A DNA stretch of 64,000 nucleotides from Methylorubrum extorquens (GCF_024169925.1 NZ_JALJXF010000001.1:4284001-4348000); one strand, 5' to 3'. Shown: positions 10,213 through 19,371, numbered from the stretch's first letter. The notes: generated from the sequence alone by a model not told the origin. Numbers and translations are program-made.

Positions 10213-10788
10213 GCCGCCGCTCCGCTCGCATGGGGCCGGAACAGGAAAACCAACATGGCCGGCACAGGAATATCCTCGCACGCTTCACGCGCCGCGTTCG
10301 CGCCAGCGGTGAAAAATCCGACATCACGGTCGACGCCTCGACCGTCGGAGGGGCCCGGACCCGTCCTCGGCGGCCCCGCCCGATGCTTGGCACCAAGCGC
10401 GCTCGGCCTGCTGCATTCGCGCGCAGGACGAGCCGGGATCGCCATGCTCAAGGTGGGCACTTCCCGCGCGATGGCAAGGGCCCGGAGAAAGGGCGCGTAC
10501 GAGGGCACTTGGCGCTGGCCCGGCACCAGGGGCCGTGACCAGGGAAGCTTGGACAGCGGGGGTAACAGGCCTTCCGGTGAAGGCACCGGTCGCACGGGCG
10601 CCCGACTCGGTGTAGGCACTCAGCCGGTGGCGGAAAGGCGTGGAACCGTAGCGGTGCCGTCACGCGTTCCCTCTCACCGACCGCCTTCCGCGGAGTGCCG
10701 GCCGCCGTCACCCTTCCGAGGTGAGCGCCGCCGGTGACCCGGCCTTCCGCGAGGCACCTTCAGGCCTGCTCGCCCGATCGGTCCCGTC
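10213..10788. other. Long intergenic region, no gene recognised
   Basis: About 575 bp of GC-rich sequence between two divergent genes. Short open frames on both strands have biased compositions (runs of Arg, Pro, Cys) and no family resemblance. It must hold the promoters of both neighbours, but no clear -35/-10 pair or hairpin-T tract stands out. Confidence 0.35.
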
Positions 10789-11580
10789 ATGCGCCCCGTC
10801 CTGTTTCTGACCCTTCTCCTCTCCTCGGCCTGCGCGACGGGAGGCGCCCTGGCCCAGCAGGGATCGAACTGGATCGACCCACCCGCCAAATCCGACGCCG
10901 CCCCTGCCGGCGGCGAGCGGACGAAGCCGGCGGCCAAATCCGCCCCCCGTTTCGAGGCCGAACCGGAATCCGGGACCCGTTCGCGCCGGGCCGCCGCCCC
11001 CGCCCAGCGGGAGATGCACCGCCAGGACCGCACCCGCGCCGCCGAGATGCGCCGCGCCCGCCGAGCCGCGATCCGCGAGCGCGCACGCGACGAGGGGCAC
11101 GCCCACAGCGCCCGGATGCACCGCCCTGCCCCGCCGCCCGCCGCGAACCTGGCCCGCGCCGAGCCGGATCCGCGCTTCTCCGATTGGGCCGTGGCGGCGC
11201 GTCGCCTGAGTTTCGGCTATCTCGACAGCGTGTCGGCGCCCAACGGCGCGATGCTGTCCGCCGCGCCCCGCTTCTACGGCAGCTCGGTGCGCTTCCACGG
11301 CCGTGTCATGACCACCAACGCGCTCCTGCCTGAGAAGCGGCGCTTCGCGCGGCGCTGGCCCGAGCGGCGCTACGAGCCGCACGGGGAGCCGCGGATCGCC
11401 TGCGACGGACCCAGCGCCACCTGCCTCGTGCGCATCGTCCACGATTTCACGGCGGTCAGCCCGGCCCGCGGCGCGCGTTCGCAGGGGGTGGCCGAACTCA
11501 CGCTGACGGTGAGCTTTGCCGGAGGCGCACCGGTCATCGTGTCGGAGTCGAGCCGCGTCCTGAGCCGGGCGGGGGCCTGA
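10789..11580 (+). CDS. Exported basic protein of unknown function
   Basis: Not recognised. The 263 residues begin with a signal peptide (MRPVLFLTLLLSSACATGGALA, cleavage before QQGSN); SSAC is a poor lipobox. Residues ~45-115 are Arg/Ala/Glu-rich and likely helical (MHRQDRTRAAEMRRARRAAIRE). The C-terminal domain is beta-rich (FYGSSVRFHGRVMTTNALL, then TCLVRIVHDFTAVSPARG and LTVSFAGGAPVIVSESSRVL), with two cysteines 8 residues apart that may pair in the periplasm. The repeated VRFHGRVMTT/ELTLTVSF pattern suggests a beta-sheet or sandwich domain. It is a single gene. Confidence 0.7.
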   Translation: MRPVLFLTLLLSSACATGGALAQQGSNWIDPPAKSDAAPAGGERTKPAAKSAPRFEAEPESGTRSRRAAAPAQREMHRQDRTRAAEMRRARRAAIRERARDEGHAHSARMHRPAPPPAANLARAEPDPRFSDWAVAARRLSFGYLDSVSAPNGAMLSAAPRFYGSSVRFHGRVMTTNALLPEKRRFARRWPERRYEPHGEPRIACDGPSATCLVRIVHDFTAVSPARGARSQGVAELTLTVSFAGGAPVIVSESSRVLSRAGA

Positions 11581-11660
11581 CGATCGGAATCCATCGCCGG
11601 AAGCGGCTTGCCGGCGCGAAGAGCGTGCTCTTTGGGGCGTGAGCCTCGGAAAGCATCGAG

Positions 11661-11723
11661 CGAGCGGGAAGCATAAGCCTGCGGAGGCGGGCGCAGGCGG
11701 TTGAGGCCGGACGGGAAATCAGG
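11661..11723. repeat. Dispersed intergenic repeat, copy A
   Basis: About 60 bp containing CCTGCGGAGGCGGGCGC (11679-11695). It is similar to 57124-57189, where the same core is followed by nearly the same TGAGGC..GG..GGAAA..CAGG tail. Both copies are intergenic. Confidence 0.5.
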
Positions 11724-11863
11724 ATGCTCGCCTTGGGCGGTCATCCTGCGGGATCAGCCGCCGCATCGACCGGATACTCCGGCCGGTCCATGTTGTAGAA
11801 GCAGCCGACGGGCGCCGCCGTGAGGGGCGCCCCGGCGACGAACGAGAACAGGGCATCGCACGC

Positions 11864-13165
11864 GTGAAGGGATCGGCAAAGGCCGCAGGCCGGAGCAAGG
11901 ACGAGACGGCGGCCCCGCCGGAGGCGCCGGTCTCCGAGGACGACCGCCGGATCCGCGCGCTGATCCTGGCCGAGCTCGACCGGCGCGGCGCGCGACCGGT
12001 GGCACGCCGGACGCTGGCCCTGATCGCCGAAGGCTTCGTCTTGCCCGCCGACGGGGTGCCCGGCTACCGGATCGTCGATCGCACCGGCACAGTGCGCCTG
12101 CGGGGCGAGGCGGGTGCCGGCGTGCCGCTGACCCTTCACGACCTCGTCGAGGAACTTCGGGAGCAGCACGCACCGCTGTTTCTCCCCCCTGCCCCCGAAC
12201 CGGAGCCAGAACCCGCCCGCGACACCATCGCCGACGTGCGGGCCGCGGGCGCCCGCTTCGTGGAGACGCAGTCGGCGCTGGCGCGCTCCCTGGCGAACAG
12301 CTCCGCCGAGCGCAGCCGGGCGCTCGCGAGCGCCGCGAGCGAGACCGTCGAAGGCTGGCGCAGCCGCCTCGCCGAGCGACTGAAGGCCCGCCCGCGGCCC
12401 GCACCGGTCGGCGCCTCCCTCGATCCGGCCGCGTCCTCGCCGAACGCGGCGGAGCGCCTTGCCGGTGCGCGCGCCCGCGTCGGAGACGGCTGGCGGCGCG
12501 TGGCCGGCGGGATTCAGCCCCGCCAGACGGCGAACCGGATGCGCGACCTCGCGGAGGATGCCTTCGCTGCGGGTAGCCGCCGGCCGGTTCTGCTGATGGC
12601 GTTCGGCGCCTTGGCGGGCGCAGGCCTCGTCGCGGCGCTCTCCCTGAGCGGACGTGATACAGAGGAAGCCGATCGCCCCGTCCAGCAGATCGCCGAAACC
12701 CCGGCCCCGCAGACGACGCCCACCGGATCGCCGCCGGCCTCGGAGCGCGTCCCGGCGGCGGAGGAGCCGGCCCCCGATGCACCACCCGCGGACGCGCCGG
12801 GGACCACGGCCGAGCGTCCGCCCGAGCCGGAGGCGCCGCGCAAGGGCGCCAACGCCATCGTCGGCGTGCCGGAGGTGATCGACACGGCGACGCTGCGCGT
12901 CGGCGGCAAGGTCGTGCGCCTGTTCGGCGTCGAGTGGGTCCGCGGCGGCCAGTCCGACGAGCTAAATAAGTATCTCCGCAAGCGCTCGGTGACCTGCCAG
13001 CCCGCGCCCGGCAGCAGCGCGCATATCTGCACCGTGGAGGGCCGCGACCTCTCCGAGGTGGTGCTGTTCAACGGCGGCGGTCGCGCCTCATCCGAGGCGA
13101 CGCCGGATCTCGCGGCGGCCGAGGATCACGCCCGCACCGAGCGGCTCGGCGTCTGGAAGCGGTGA
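11864..13165 (+). CDS. Membrane protein with C-terminal SNase-like domain
   Basis: 433 residues from a GTG. An N-terminal Ala/Arg-rich part (residues ~1-230) includes a basic segment resembling a DNA- or protein-binding module (DRRIRALILAELDRRG, then PLTLHDLVEELRE). One transmembrane helix follows near residues 242-262 (VLLMAFGALAGAGLVAALSL), then a Pro/Ala/Glu linker. The last ~100 residues resemble a staphylococcal nuclease-like fold (GVPEVIDTATLRVGGKVVRL, FGVEWVRGG, then AEDHARTERLGVWKR). The usual active-site pattern (D-G-D ... G-I-D-A-P-E) is not kept: VIDTATL and GVEWVRG replace it, so it is probably non-catalytic. The role is unknown. Confidence 0.72.
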   Translation: MKGSAKAAGRSKDETAAPPEAPVSEDDRRIRALILAELDRRGARPVARRTLALIAEGFVLPADGVPGYRIVDRTGTVRLRGEAGAGVPLTLHDLVEELREQHAPLFLPPAPEPEPEPARDTIADVRAAGARFVETQSALARSLANSSAERSRALASAASETVEGWRSRLAERLKARPRPAPVGASLDPAASSPNAAERLAGARARVGDGWRRVAGGIQPRQTANRMRDLAEDAFAAGSRRPVLLMAFGALAGAGLVAALSLSGRDTEEADRPVQQIAETPAPQTTPTGSPPASERVPAAEEPAPDAPPADAPGTTAERPPEPEAPRKGANAIVGVPEVIDTATLRVGGKVVRLFGVEWVRGGQSDELNKYLRKRSVTCQPAPGSSAHICTVEGRDLSEVVLFNGGGRASSEATPDLAAAEDHARTERLGVWKR

Positions 13166-13195
13166 GGCGGTGGGTCCAGGCCTATCCCGGCTTCT

Positions 13196-14074
13196 TCAAA
13201 GCAAGGGCTGGCGCGCCGCCGCATCCTCGCGGGCACATAGCGTGGGGTCAGGCTTTGCCCCCTCCCCGCTCAGCGCGCGTTTGAGGTCGGCCCGGGCGCG
13301 CTCCAGATCGGTGCGGAACTCGGGATCGGCGAGCAGCACGGCGACCAGCGCCGAGGCGCCGGTGCGGGCGGCCTCGACATCGCTGAGCCAGTGGACGCCG
13401 CACACCACGCGGCTCTCGCCGTAGAGCCGGCTCCGCACTAGGAACTGCGTCGCCTTCTCCGGCATCAGGTTCGCCATGATCATCCCGTAGGCCCAGCCCT
13501 GGCCGGAATGGCCGGAGGGATAGCTGAAGCTGTCGGCGAGCTCGGCCGTGCGGGCGACGCAAATCGGCAGATCGTTGCCGACGAAGGGGCGCAGACGGCG
13601 GTAGCGCCGCTTGGCCACACGGGTGGCGCGGGCGATGTCGATGCGGGCCCGGTCGAGGAGCCGCATCAGGTCGGGCACGCGCCCCTGGTCGATGCGCTGG
13701 CCGAGGACGCAGGCATAGTCCTCGAGAAGCGCGGCGCCGCCATCGGCGACGTCGTTGGTGGCGAGCGCCCAGCGCGGGCTGCCCTGGAAGGCCCGGGTCG
13801 CGTTGTAGACCGCCCGGTCCGCCGCCTCCGCCGCCGAGTGGCCCGCGGGGGGCGGAGGCAGGATCGCCACGAGGTTCGGCGTCGCCTCCTCGCTGAGATA
13901 GCCCTTCGGGGCAGCGGCCGCGAGCTTGTCCTTCTCCAGAGAGGGCGCGGAGGTCGCCGGACTGGCCGGTGCCGCCGGCTCGGCCTTGACGGGGACGATT
14001 TGGAGCGGCGGGACGGCGAGGGTCAGCGCCACCAGGGCGGCCAAGCGCACCGGCGCACGGGTCGGGCGGGTCAT
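13196..14074 (-). CDS. Class A acid phosphatase, PAP2 superfamily, exported
   Basis: A 292-residue periplasmic phosphatase. The signal peptide spans about residues 1-31 (LAALVALTLAVPPLQIVPVKA). All three parts of the PAP2/class A nonspecific acid phosphatase signature are visible: K-x6-RP in KRRYRRLRPF, PSGH in SYPSGHSGQG, and SR-x5-H-x3-D in SRVVCGVHWLSD. The histidines of the last two motifs should form and protonate the phospho-enzyme. The PhoN/AphA-like layout (DVADGGAALLEDYACVLG upstream) supports a soluble phosphomonoesterase rather than a membrane lipid phosphatase. The gene faces the SNase-like gene tail to tail. Confidence 0.9.
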   Translation of the reverse strand: MTRPTRAPVRLAALVALTLAVPPLQIVPVKAEPAAPASPATSAPSLEKDKLAAAAPKGYLSEEATPNLVAILPPPPAGHSAAEAADRAVYNATRAFQGSPRWALATNDVADGGAALLEDYACVLGQRIDQGRVPDLMRLLDRARIDIARATRVAKRRYRRLRPFVGNDLPICVARTAELADSFSYPSGHSGQGWAYGMIMANLMPEKATQFLVRSRLYGESRVVCGVHWLSDVEAARTGASALVAVLLADPEFRTDLERARADLKRALSGEGAKPDPTLCAREDAAARQPLL

Positions 14075-14237
14075 CGGAGGAGAAGCTTTCAGGCGCCGGG
14101 GCTGAACGGATCGTGGCGGAGGCCAGGAGCGGGCTTCAGTTTCGAACTGATGCTTCCGGCCTGTCTAGAAGGGACGTGCGACGGATGCGTCACAGTCCCA
14201 ATCCGGTGTCAGGCCGCAGCGCTTTTTCGGCCTGGCG

Positions 14238-15116
14238 TCAGGGCGTCCGGATCGCGGCGGCGACCTCGCGGAAGAACTCCTCGTGGGCGCTCAGCGCCCC
14301 CGGTACGGTGAGAGCCGAGACGCGGCCCGTGCCGATCAACGCATCCATCTCGGCGCCCGAGCGGCGCGGCGCCTTCTCCGGACGCAGCACCTGCACGGGC
14401 GGCAGATCGCCCCCGAACGAAGCCAGGAATTGCTCGCGCGAAGAGGCTGGATCGAGGCCGCCCGTGACGAAGGCTGCGGTGCCGAATCGGCCCCGGCTCT
14501 GGCGGGTGATGCGGTGCTTGGCGGCGATCACGGCCGGCGTGACATGCGCCGGCTCGGCATAGACATGGGCGCGCATCATCCGCCCGATGATCGGCCGGCT
14601 GATGTTGATCCGGTAGAGCGCTTCGCCGAGGAGCGGCGTCTCGACCGCGCGACGAATTCGGCCGAACCACGCGGCGCGCTCCGGCCCCATCGCGGTCGGC
14701 AGGGGCCCGCGCCAGGTCGGCGCCACGAGCACGAGCCGTGCAAACGCGCCGGGATGGCGGCGTGCGGCGGCGACGAGGTAGGGCGCGGCGTGGCCCGCGG
14801 CGACGCCGAGCGCGTAGGGGCCGGGTGCGGCCGCCAGCAGCGCATCGAGGAAGGCGTGGAGGTTGGCGGGATTCAGCGGCAGCCGGGCCCGCGGATGCGC
14901 GCCGAAGCCCGGCCAGTCGGGCACGAGGCAGCGATGCGTCGCGCCGAGCTCGCGGGCAAGGGGCAGCATCTCCTCGCGCGCCGAGATCGAGGAAAGGGCG
15001 GGCAGGAGCAACGCGTCGGCGCCCTCCCCGATCACGGCACAGGGCGTCGCCACCCGGTGCCCCGCGACGGTGAGGTCGAGGGTCCGGGTGGCGGGCGACG
15101 GGCTGGCCGACGCCAT
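14238..15116 (-). CDS. Alpha/beta hydrolase
   Basis: 292 residues. The strand-loop pattern of an alpha/beta hydrolase is visible: ADALLLPALSSISAREEMLPLA, LVPDWPGFGAHPRARLPL, then YALGVAAGHAAPYLV. The usual nucleophile-elbow G-x-S-x-G is replaced by GVAAGHAAP, with no serine at the expected place, so either the nucleophile is elsewhere or the protein is inactive. The C-terminal SAHEEFFREVAAAI gives the usual late histidine. The ATG overlaps the dapD stop by one base (TGATG), so it is translationally coupled to dapD. An ORF extending upstream on the same frame runs into dapD and was ignored. Substrate is unknown. Confidence 0.78.
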   Translation of the reverse strand: MASASPSPATRTLDLTVAGHRVATPCAVIGEGADALLLPALSSISAREEMLPLARELGATHRCLVPDWPGFGAHPRARLPLNPANLHAFLDALLAAAPGPYALGVAAGHAAPYLVAAARRHPGAFARLVLVAPTWRGPLPTAMGPERAAWFGRIRRAVETPLLGEALYRINISRPIIGRMMRAHVYAEPAHVTPAVIAAKHRITRQSRGRFGTAAFVTGGLDPASSREQFLASFGGDLPPVQVLRPEKAPRRSGAEMDALIGTGRVSALTVPGALSAHEEFFREVAAAIRTP

Positions 15117-15958
15117 CAGGTCCGCAGCAGCTCGTTGATACCGGTCTTGGCGCGGGTGCCGGCATCGACGCGCTTGACGATCACGGCGCAGTAGAGGCCG
15201 GGGCCGGGGGTGCCGTCGGGCAACGGCTTGCCGGGCGTCGTGCCCGATACCACCACGGAGTAGGGCGGCACGCGGCCGTAGAAGGTCTCGCCCGTATTGC
15301 GGTCGATGATGCGGGTCGAGGCGCCGATATAGACGCCCATCGACAGGACCGAGCCCTCGCCGATGATCACGCCTTCGGCGACCTCGGCGCGGGCGCCGAC
15401 GAAGCAGTTGTCCTCGATGATAACCGGGTTGGCCTGGAGCGGCTCCAGCACGCCGGCGATGCCGGCGCCACCCGAGATGTGACAGTTCTTCCCGACCTGG
15501 GCGCAGGAGCCGATCGTCACCCAGGTATCGACCATGGTGCCCTCGCCGACATGGGCGCCGAGGTTGATGAAGCTCGGCATCAGCACCGCGCCCGGCGCGA
15601 TGTAGGAGCCGCGGCGCACGAAGCAGCCCGGCACGGCGCGGAAGCCCGCGGCGCGGAACTCGGCCTCGCCCCAACCGGAAAACTTCGAGGGCACCTTGTC
15701 CCACCACGGGGAGGAGCCGGGGCCGCCCTCGATCGGCACCATGTCGTTGAGGCGGAAGGAGAGCAGCACCGCCTTCTTGAGCCACTGGTTGACCTGCCAG
15801 GAGTCACCCGCCTTCTCGGCGACGCGGGCCTGACCGGAATCGAGCAGGTTCAGCGCCTCGTCCACCGCCTCGCGCACCGCGCCGGTGGTCGCGGTCGAGA
15901 TGCCGGCGCGCTCCTCCCAGGCGGCTTCGATGGTCTTTTCGAGATCGGCGTGTGACAT
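15116..15958 (-). CDS. dapD: 2,3,4,5-tetrahydropyridine-2,6-dicarboxylate N-succinyltransferase
   Basis: A 280-residue cytoplasmic enzyme of the succinylase branch of lysine/diaminopimelate synthesis. It transfers succinyl from succinyl-CoA to tetrahydrodipicolinate and so feeds both lysine and the peptidoglycan cross-linking amino acid. The N-terminal helical domain has [14 protein letters not shown]. The left-handed beta-helix is built from hexapeptide repeats ([59 protein letters not shown]). The C-terminus holds [16 protein letters not shown]. Length matches the family (about 275-285). It is followed without a gap by the hydrolase gene. Confidence 0.96.
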   Translation of the reverse strand: MSHADLEKTIEAAWEERAGISTATTGAVREAVDEALNLLDSGQARVAEKAGDSWQVNQWLKKAVLLSFRLNDMVPIEGGPGSSPWWDKVPSKFSGWGEAEFRAAGFRAVPGCFVRRGSYIAPGAVLMPSFINLGAHVGEGTMVDTWVTIGSCAQVGKNCHISGGAGIAGVLEPLQANPVIIEDNCFVGARAEVAEGVIIGEGSVLSMGVYIGASTRIIDRNTGETFYGRVPPYSVVVSGTTPGKPLPDGTPGPGLYCAVIVKRVDAGTRAKTGINELLRT

Positions 15959-15972
15959 CGGGGCTTTCCGGA

Positions 15973-16079
15973 CTAGAGCGCATTCCGACGAAGTGGTTAC
16001 CGGTTCGTCGAAAGAATGCGCGTCAAAACAGGGGCCTGGAGACGCCGGCCTGATGCAATCAGGCCGGATACGGCTCTAG
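15973..16079. repeat. Palindromic intergenic element bounded by CTAGAGC / GCTCTAG (copy 1)
   Basis: A 107-bp element with inverted ends CTAGAGC (15973-15979) and GCTCTAG (16073-16079). Inside are two hairpins. The first pairs GCGCATTC-CGACGAA (15978-15992) with TTCGTCG-AAA-GAATGCGC (16004-16021). The second pairs CCGGCCTGA (16035-16043) with TCAGGCCGG (16049-16057). The loop of the first includes the GAAGTGG.TACCGGTTC core common in rhizobial intergenic repeats. It lies in the dapD promoter/leader region, upstream of dapD and downstream of the cyclic-nucleotide-binding gene. Confidence 0.75.
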
Positions 16080-16123
16080 AAGGCGCGAAAGGTGGTCGTG
16101 CTTACAAAAGCCGTCCGGTCCTG

Positions 16124-16591
16124 TCACCGTTTGCGTGGCGCGAGGCCCACAAGTCGCTCGCGCACGCCGGACAGACCCTGCACGAGATCGAGCAGCTCCT
16201 CGGCCATGCCGTCACGGATCGCCGCCGCCGCGTCGGGAAACTCGCGCAGGACACGGCTCATCACCGAGGGCGTCACGCGCATCACTTCGGCAGGCTCGAC
16301 CGCGCGCGCCTCCGCTGGCCGCTCGACCGGGCGGAAGAGGGCGTTGCGCCCGATGACCCCGGAACGGGACACCGTGACCGGCTCCGCACCGGACCGCAGG
16401 GGGACGAGCGCGATGGTGCCGGACATGACGACGTAGCCGCCATCCGACGGCTCGCCGCGGGCGAACAGCAGGTCGCCCTCCCCCAGGAGGCGGCGCTCAC
16501 CGGCAAAGCAGAGCAGGCGCAGGGCGTCGCGCCCGAACAGCTCGAACACGGGGGCCGCGGCGAGGATCGCGATGTCGTCGTCGAGCCCCAA
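16124..16591 (-). CDS. Cyclic nucleotide-binding domain protein
   Basis: 155 residues from a TTG start. Almost the whole protein is one CNMP-binding/CAP-ED beta-barrel: LLCFAGERRLLGEGDLLFARGEPSDGGYVVMSGTIAL-type sequence at residues ~25-65, then the strand around VSRSGVIGRNALF. The usual R-x-A-x-V phosphate-binding cassette appears as RPAEARAVEPAEVM. There is no C-terminal HTH, so it is not a complete Crp/Fnr regulator. The last ~35 residues are helical (FPDAAAAIRDGMAEELLDLVQGL). It probably senses cyclic nucleotide or acts as a partner protein; the target is unknown. Confidence 0.8.
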   Translation of the reverse strand: MGLDDDIAILAAAPVFELFGRDALRLLCFAGERRLLGEGDLLFARGEPSDGGYVVMSGTIALVPLRSGAEPVTVSRSGVIGRNALFRPVERPAEARAVEPAEVMRVTPSVMSRVLREFPDAAAAIRDGMAEELLDLVQGLSGVRERLVGLAPRKR

Positions 16592-16858
16592 CGCCTCTCC
16601 GCCCCTCGGCCGCGATACGCTACGCCTGTTGCATCGCCTCGGTGACTCTCACGAAACGCCCGCTGCGCCGCCGTGCCCGGAAGGGGAACGGTCGGTGATC
16701 GGGAGTTCTGTGAGGCACTCTCACTCCGAAAGCCGGCGACCACCTTCCGGGACGATGCTTGACTGTCCGGGCGCAAGCTTAACCGATGCGGAGGCGGTGC
16801 GATACGTCGCCCGGCCGCGTGCTGTGCGGGACGGTGGATACCGGCGCCGAATCGGCCT

Positions 16859-17545
16859 TCAGGGTAGCAATTTGTAGCCGCCGCCTTCGGTGACGAGAAT
16901 CGCGGCGACCGCCGGGTTCGGCTCGATCTTCTGGCGCAGCCGGTAGATGTGCGTTTCGAGGGTGTGGGTGGTGACGTGGGCATTGTAGCCCCACACCTCG
17001 GCGAGCAGCGTATCGCGCCCCACCACCTCGCGGCCCGCCCGGTAGAGGTAGCGCAGAATCGCCGTCTCCTTCTCGGTGAGCTTCAGCTTGGAGCCGCGCT
17101 CGCCGACCAGCAGCTTGGCACCCGGCCGGAAGGTGTAGGGGCCGATGCGGAACACCGCATCCTCGCTCGCCTCGTGCTGGCGCAGTTGCACCCGGATGCG
17201 GGCGAGCAGAACGGCGAACTTGAACGGTTTGACCACGTAATCGTTGGCGCCCGCCTCCAGGCCCTCGACCATGTCGTCGTCGGATTCCTGGGCGGTCAGC
17301 ATGATGATCGGGCCGCGATAGCCGTTGCGGCGCAGGGTCCGCACCGCCTCGCGCCCGTCCATGTCCGGCAGCGCGACATCCATCACCACGAGATCGACCG
17401 GCTCCTGCGTGACACGGTTCAGCGCCCCGGTCGCCGTCGGCTCGCCGATGACGGAGAATTCGTCATAGGCGTCGATCTGTTCCGTCAATGCCTCACGCAG
17501 GGCGTCGTCGTCGTCACAGACGAGGAGGCAATAGGGGTTGGACAT
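16859..17545 (-). CDS. OmpR/PhoB-family response regulator
   Basis: 228 residues. The N-terminal receiver domain has the acidic pair in CDDDDALREAL, phospho-acceptor Asp in VVMDVALPDMDG (near residue 53), and Lys in YVVKPFKFAVLLARI (near residue 103). The C-terminal winged-helix DNA-binding domain has LKLTEKETAILRYLYRAGREV and THTLETHIYRLRQKIEP. The ATG at 17545 (MSNPYCLLV) was chosen over a longer frame. No sensor kinase is adjacent. Neighbours are an L,D-transpeptidase-like gene and yggS, reminiscent of the envelope regulator CenR of alphaproteobacteria, but that identity is only a suggestion. Confidence 0.9.
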   Translation of the reverse strand: MSNPYCLLVCDDDDALREALTEQIDAYDEFSVIGEPTATGALNRVTQEPVDLVVMDVALPDMDGREAVRTLRRNGYRGPIIMLTAQESDDDMVEGLEAGANDYVVKPFKFAVLLARIRVQLRQHEASEDAVFRIGPYTFRPGAKLLVGERGSKLKLTEKETAILRYLYRAGREVVGRDTLLAEVWGYNAHVTTHTLETHIYRLRQKIEPNPAVAAILVTEGGGYKLLP

Positions 17546-17835
17546 CGACGCAGCGGCTCTCAACAAGCATTCCGGCCACCTGGACTTCGCACAGAGATCC
17601 GGCAGGCGGCCAAGACGATTTCATCGCGGCACGCCGATTCGAATAGGCATATCGCCCATTGGCTGGCCGCGGACGGAACCCATGCGGTGCCGCCTGACGA
17701 CAAACCTAGTTCGTTTTACGCGCCGGGAAATCCGGATTGCGCGCTTATGCAGAATTTTCGCCATCTTCCACCTTTCTGTGCCGCGACACGACGTCAGACT
17801 GAGCAAAGCTCGGAACAAGCTGGGACAAACTGGCA

Positions 17836-18429
17836 ATGCGGCGCGCTCAAGTTGCAAAGCGGACCGGGATCGCCGCGGCAGGACAGGGGAGACGGACCGA
17901 CACCCTCGATCTGCTGCGGGTGCGCCCGCTGCCGGGCGATCCGACCCGCGGCACGCTGATCGCAGGCGGGGTCGTGATCCCCTGTGCCCTCGGGCGCTCC
18001 GGCATCACAACGCAGAAGCGGGAAGGGGACGGGGCCTCGCCGCGGGGTGTCTTTCGCCTGCGCGGCGGCTTCTACCGGCCCGACCGCTTCCCAGTCCGCC
18101 CCGTCAGCGCGCTCCCTCTGCGGGCCACGCGACGTGACGACGGCTGGTGCGACGCGCCTCAGGACCGCCGCTACAACCGGCCGATCCGGCTGCCGAGCAC
18201 GGCGGCGAGCGCCGAGCAGCTCTGGCGCGACGACGGACTCTACGACCTCGTGATCGACCTCGATTACAACCGCGGTCCGATCCGTCCGGGCCGGGGCTCG
18301 GCGATCTTCCTGCACATCGCCCGCAGCGGCTACCGCCCGACGGAAGGCTGCGTCGCCCTGAAACCCGCAGACCTGCTGCGCCTGCTCCGCCGCCTCGGGC
18401 CGGGAACGCGGATGAAGATTGGGCGATAA
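17836..18429 (+). CDS. L,D-transpeptidase (YkuD)-like protein
   Basis: 197 residues. The C-terminal FLHIARSGYRPTEGCVALKPADL has the histidine and the GC motif (catalytic cysteine near residue 174) of YkuD-type L,D-transpeptidases, in the short variant in which SHGC is replaced by TEGC. The centre has SGITTQKREGDGASPRGVFRLRGGFY-type sequence, the usual K-E-G-D/P-G strand. No clear signal peptide is visible, which is unusual for a peptidoglycan enzyme. The start at 17836 (ATG) may be too far upstream or downstream. Divergent from the response-regulator gene, which could control it. Confidence 0.75.
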   Translation: MRRAQVAKRTGIAAAGQGRRTDTLDLLRVRPLPGDPTRGTLIAGGVVIPCALGRSGITTQKREGDGASPRGVFRLRGGFYRPDRFPVRPVSALPLRATRRDDGWCDAPQDRRYNRPIRLPSTAASAEQLWRDDGLYDLVIDLDYNRGPIRPGRGSAIFLHIARSGYRPTEGCVALKPADLLRLLRRLGPGTRMKIGR

Positions 18430-18529
18430 TCGGTCGTTAACCGGCTAATCCTTGCGGCGGATCAGGTTTTTACCGGAACCGGGCGGCCGTCTGGGCGAAG
18501 GACAGGCCGGCCCGTTGGTTGCAAACGGG

Positions 18530-19261
18530 TCAGGCCCGCTTCGTCCGCCGGCCGAAGATGGCCGTGCCGACGCGGACATGGGTGGCGCCCATCTGGATCG
18601 CGGCCGGAAAATCCGCGCTCATGCCCATCGACAGGATCGGTAGGCCGTGGCGCTCGGCAATGCGGGCCAGCAGGGCGAAATGAGGGGAGGGCGGGTCTTC
18701 GGCCGGCGGGATGCACATCAGGCCGTGGATCGCGAGATTGTGGGTTTCGCGGCACTCCGAGAGCAGGACATCGACCTGATCGGGGGAGACGCCCGCCTTC
18801 TGCGTCTCGCCGCCGGTATTGACCTGGATCAGGAGCTTGGGCGCCCGGCCGCTCCGCTCGATCTCCTTGGCGAGCGCCGCGGCGAGCGACAGCCGGTCGA
18901 GGGCGTGGATCACGTCGAACAGTTCGACCGCCTCGCGCGCCTTGTTCGACTGGAGCGGGCCGACGAGATGCAGCTCGACATCCGGATAGCGCTCCCGCAG
19001 CGCCGGCCACTTGGCCCGCGATTCCTGCACGTAGTTCTCACCGAAGATCCGCTGGCCGGCCTCCAGCGCCGGCAGGATGCCCTCGGCCGGCACCGTCTTC
19101 GAGACGGCGACGAGGTGGACGCCGGCCGGATCGCGCTCGTTGTCCTCGGCGGCCCGGCGGATGCTCGCGCGGACCTCCGCGAGCCCGGCCGCGACATCGG
19201 CCTCACCCACCGGCGGCTTGGCGTCGAGGGTCTGATCCGGGGTTTGGCTCTCATCCATCAT
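18530..19261 (-). CDS. PLP homeostasis protein YggS/PLPBP
   Basis: A 243-residue alanine-racemase-fold protein that binds pyridoxal phosphate and maintains free PLP and amino-acid pools without known catalysis. The PLP lysine lies in LVAVSKTVPAEGI. Further marks are IFGENYVQESRAKWPAL, LHLVGPLQSNKAREAVELFD, LIQVNTGGETQKAGV, and the phosphate-binding end SMGMSADFPAAIQMGATHVRVGTAIFG. The ATG at 19261 has GGAGG about 7 nt upstream and replaces a long unconserved N-terminal extension. Single gene; yggS is usually cytoplasmic and constitutive. Confidence 0.93.
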   Translation of the reverse strand: MMDESQTPDQTLDAKPPVGEADVAAGLAEVRASIRRAAEDNERDPAGVHLVAVSKTVPAEGILPALEAGQRIFGENYVQESRAKWPALRERYPDVELHLVGPLQSNKAREAVELFDVIHALDRLSLAAALAKEIERSGRAPKLLIQVNTGGETQKAGVSPDQVDVLLSECRETHNLAIHGLMCIPPAEDPPSPHFALLARIAERHGLPILSMGMSADFPAAIQMGATHVRVGTAIFGRRTKRA

Positions 19262-19371
19262 GGGCCCTCCTTGCGGCGGCGCAGACACGACTTCAAGGGT
19301 CGCGGGGTGTTTCCCTGCTTCGCGCCCGCGATATCCTGGCCTCTCCCGATCCGAACGGAGAAGCCCCGCCG

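Noticed and set aside
10213..10788. Short open frames in the long gap after the lipid kinase
   Set aside because: They are biased in composition, overlap each other on both strands and resemble no family.
14238..15785. A 515-residue minus-strand frame that would fuse sequence opposite dapD to the hydrolase
   Set aside because: The first ~220 residues are dapD read in another frame. The true hydrolase starts at 15116, overlapping the dapD stop.
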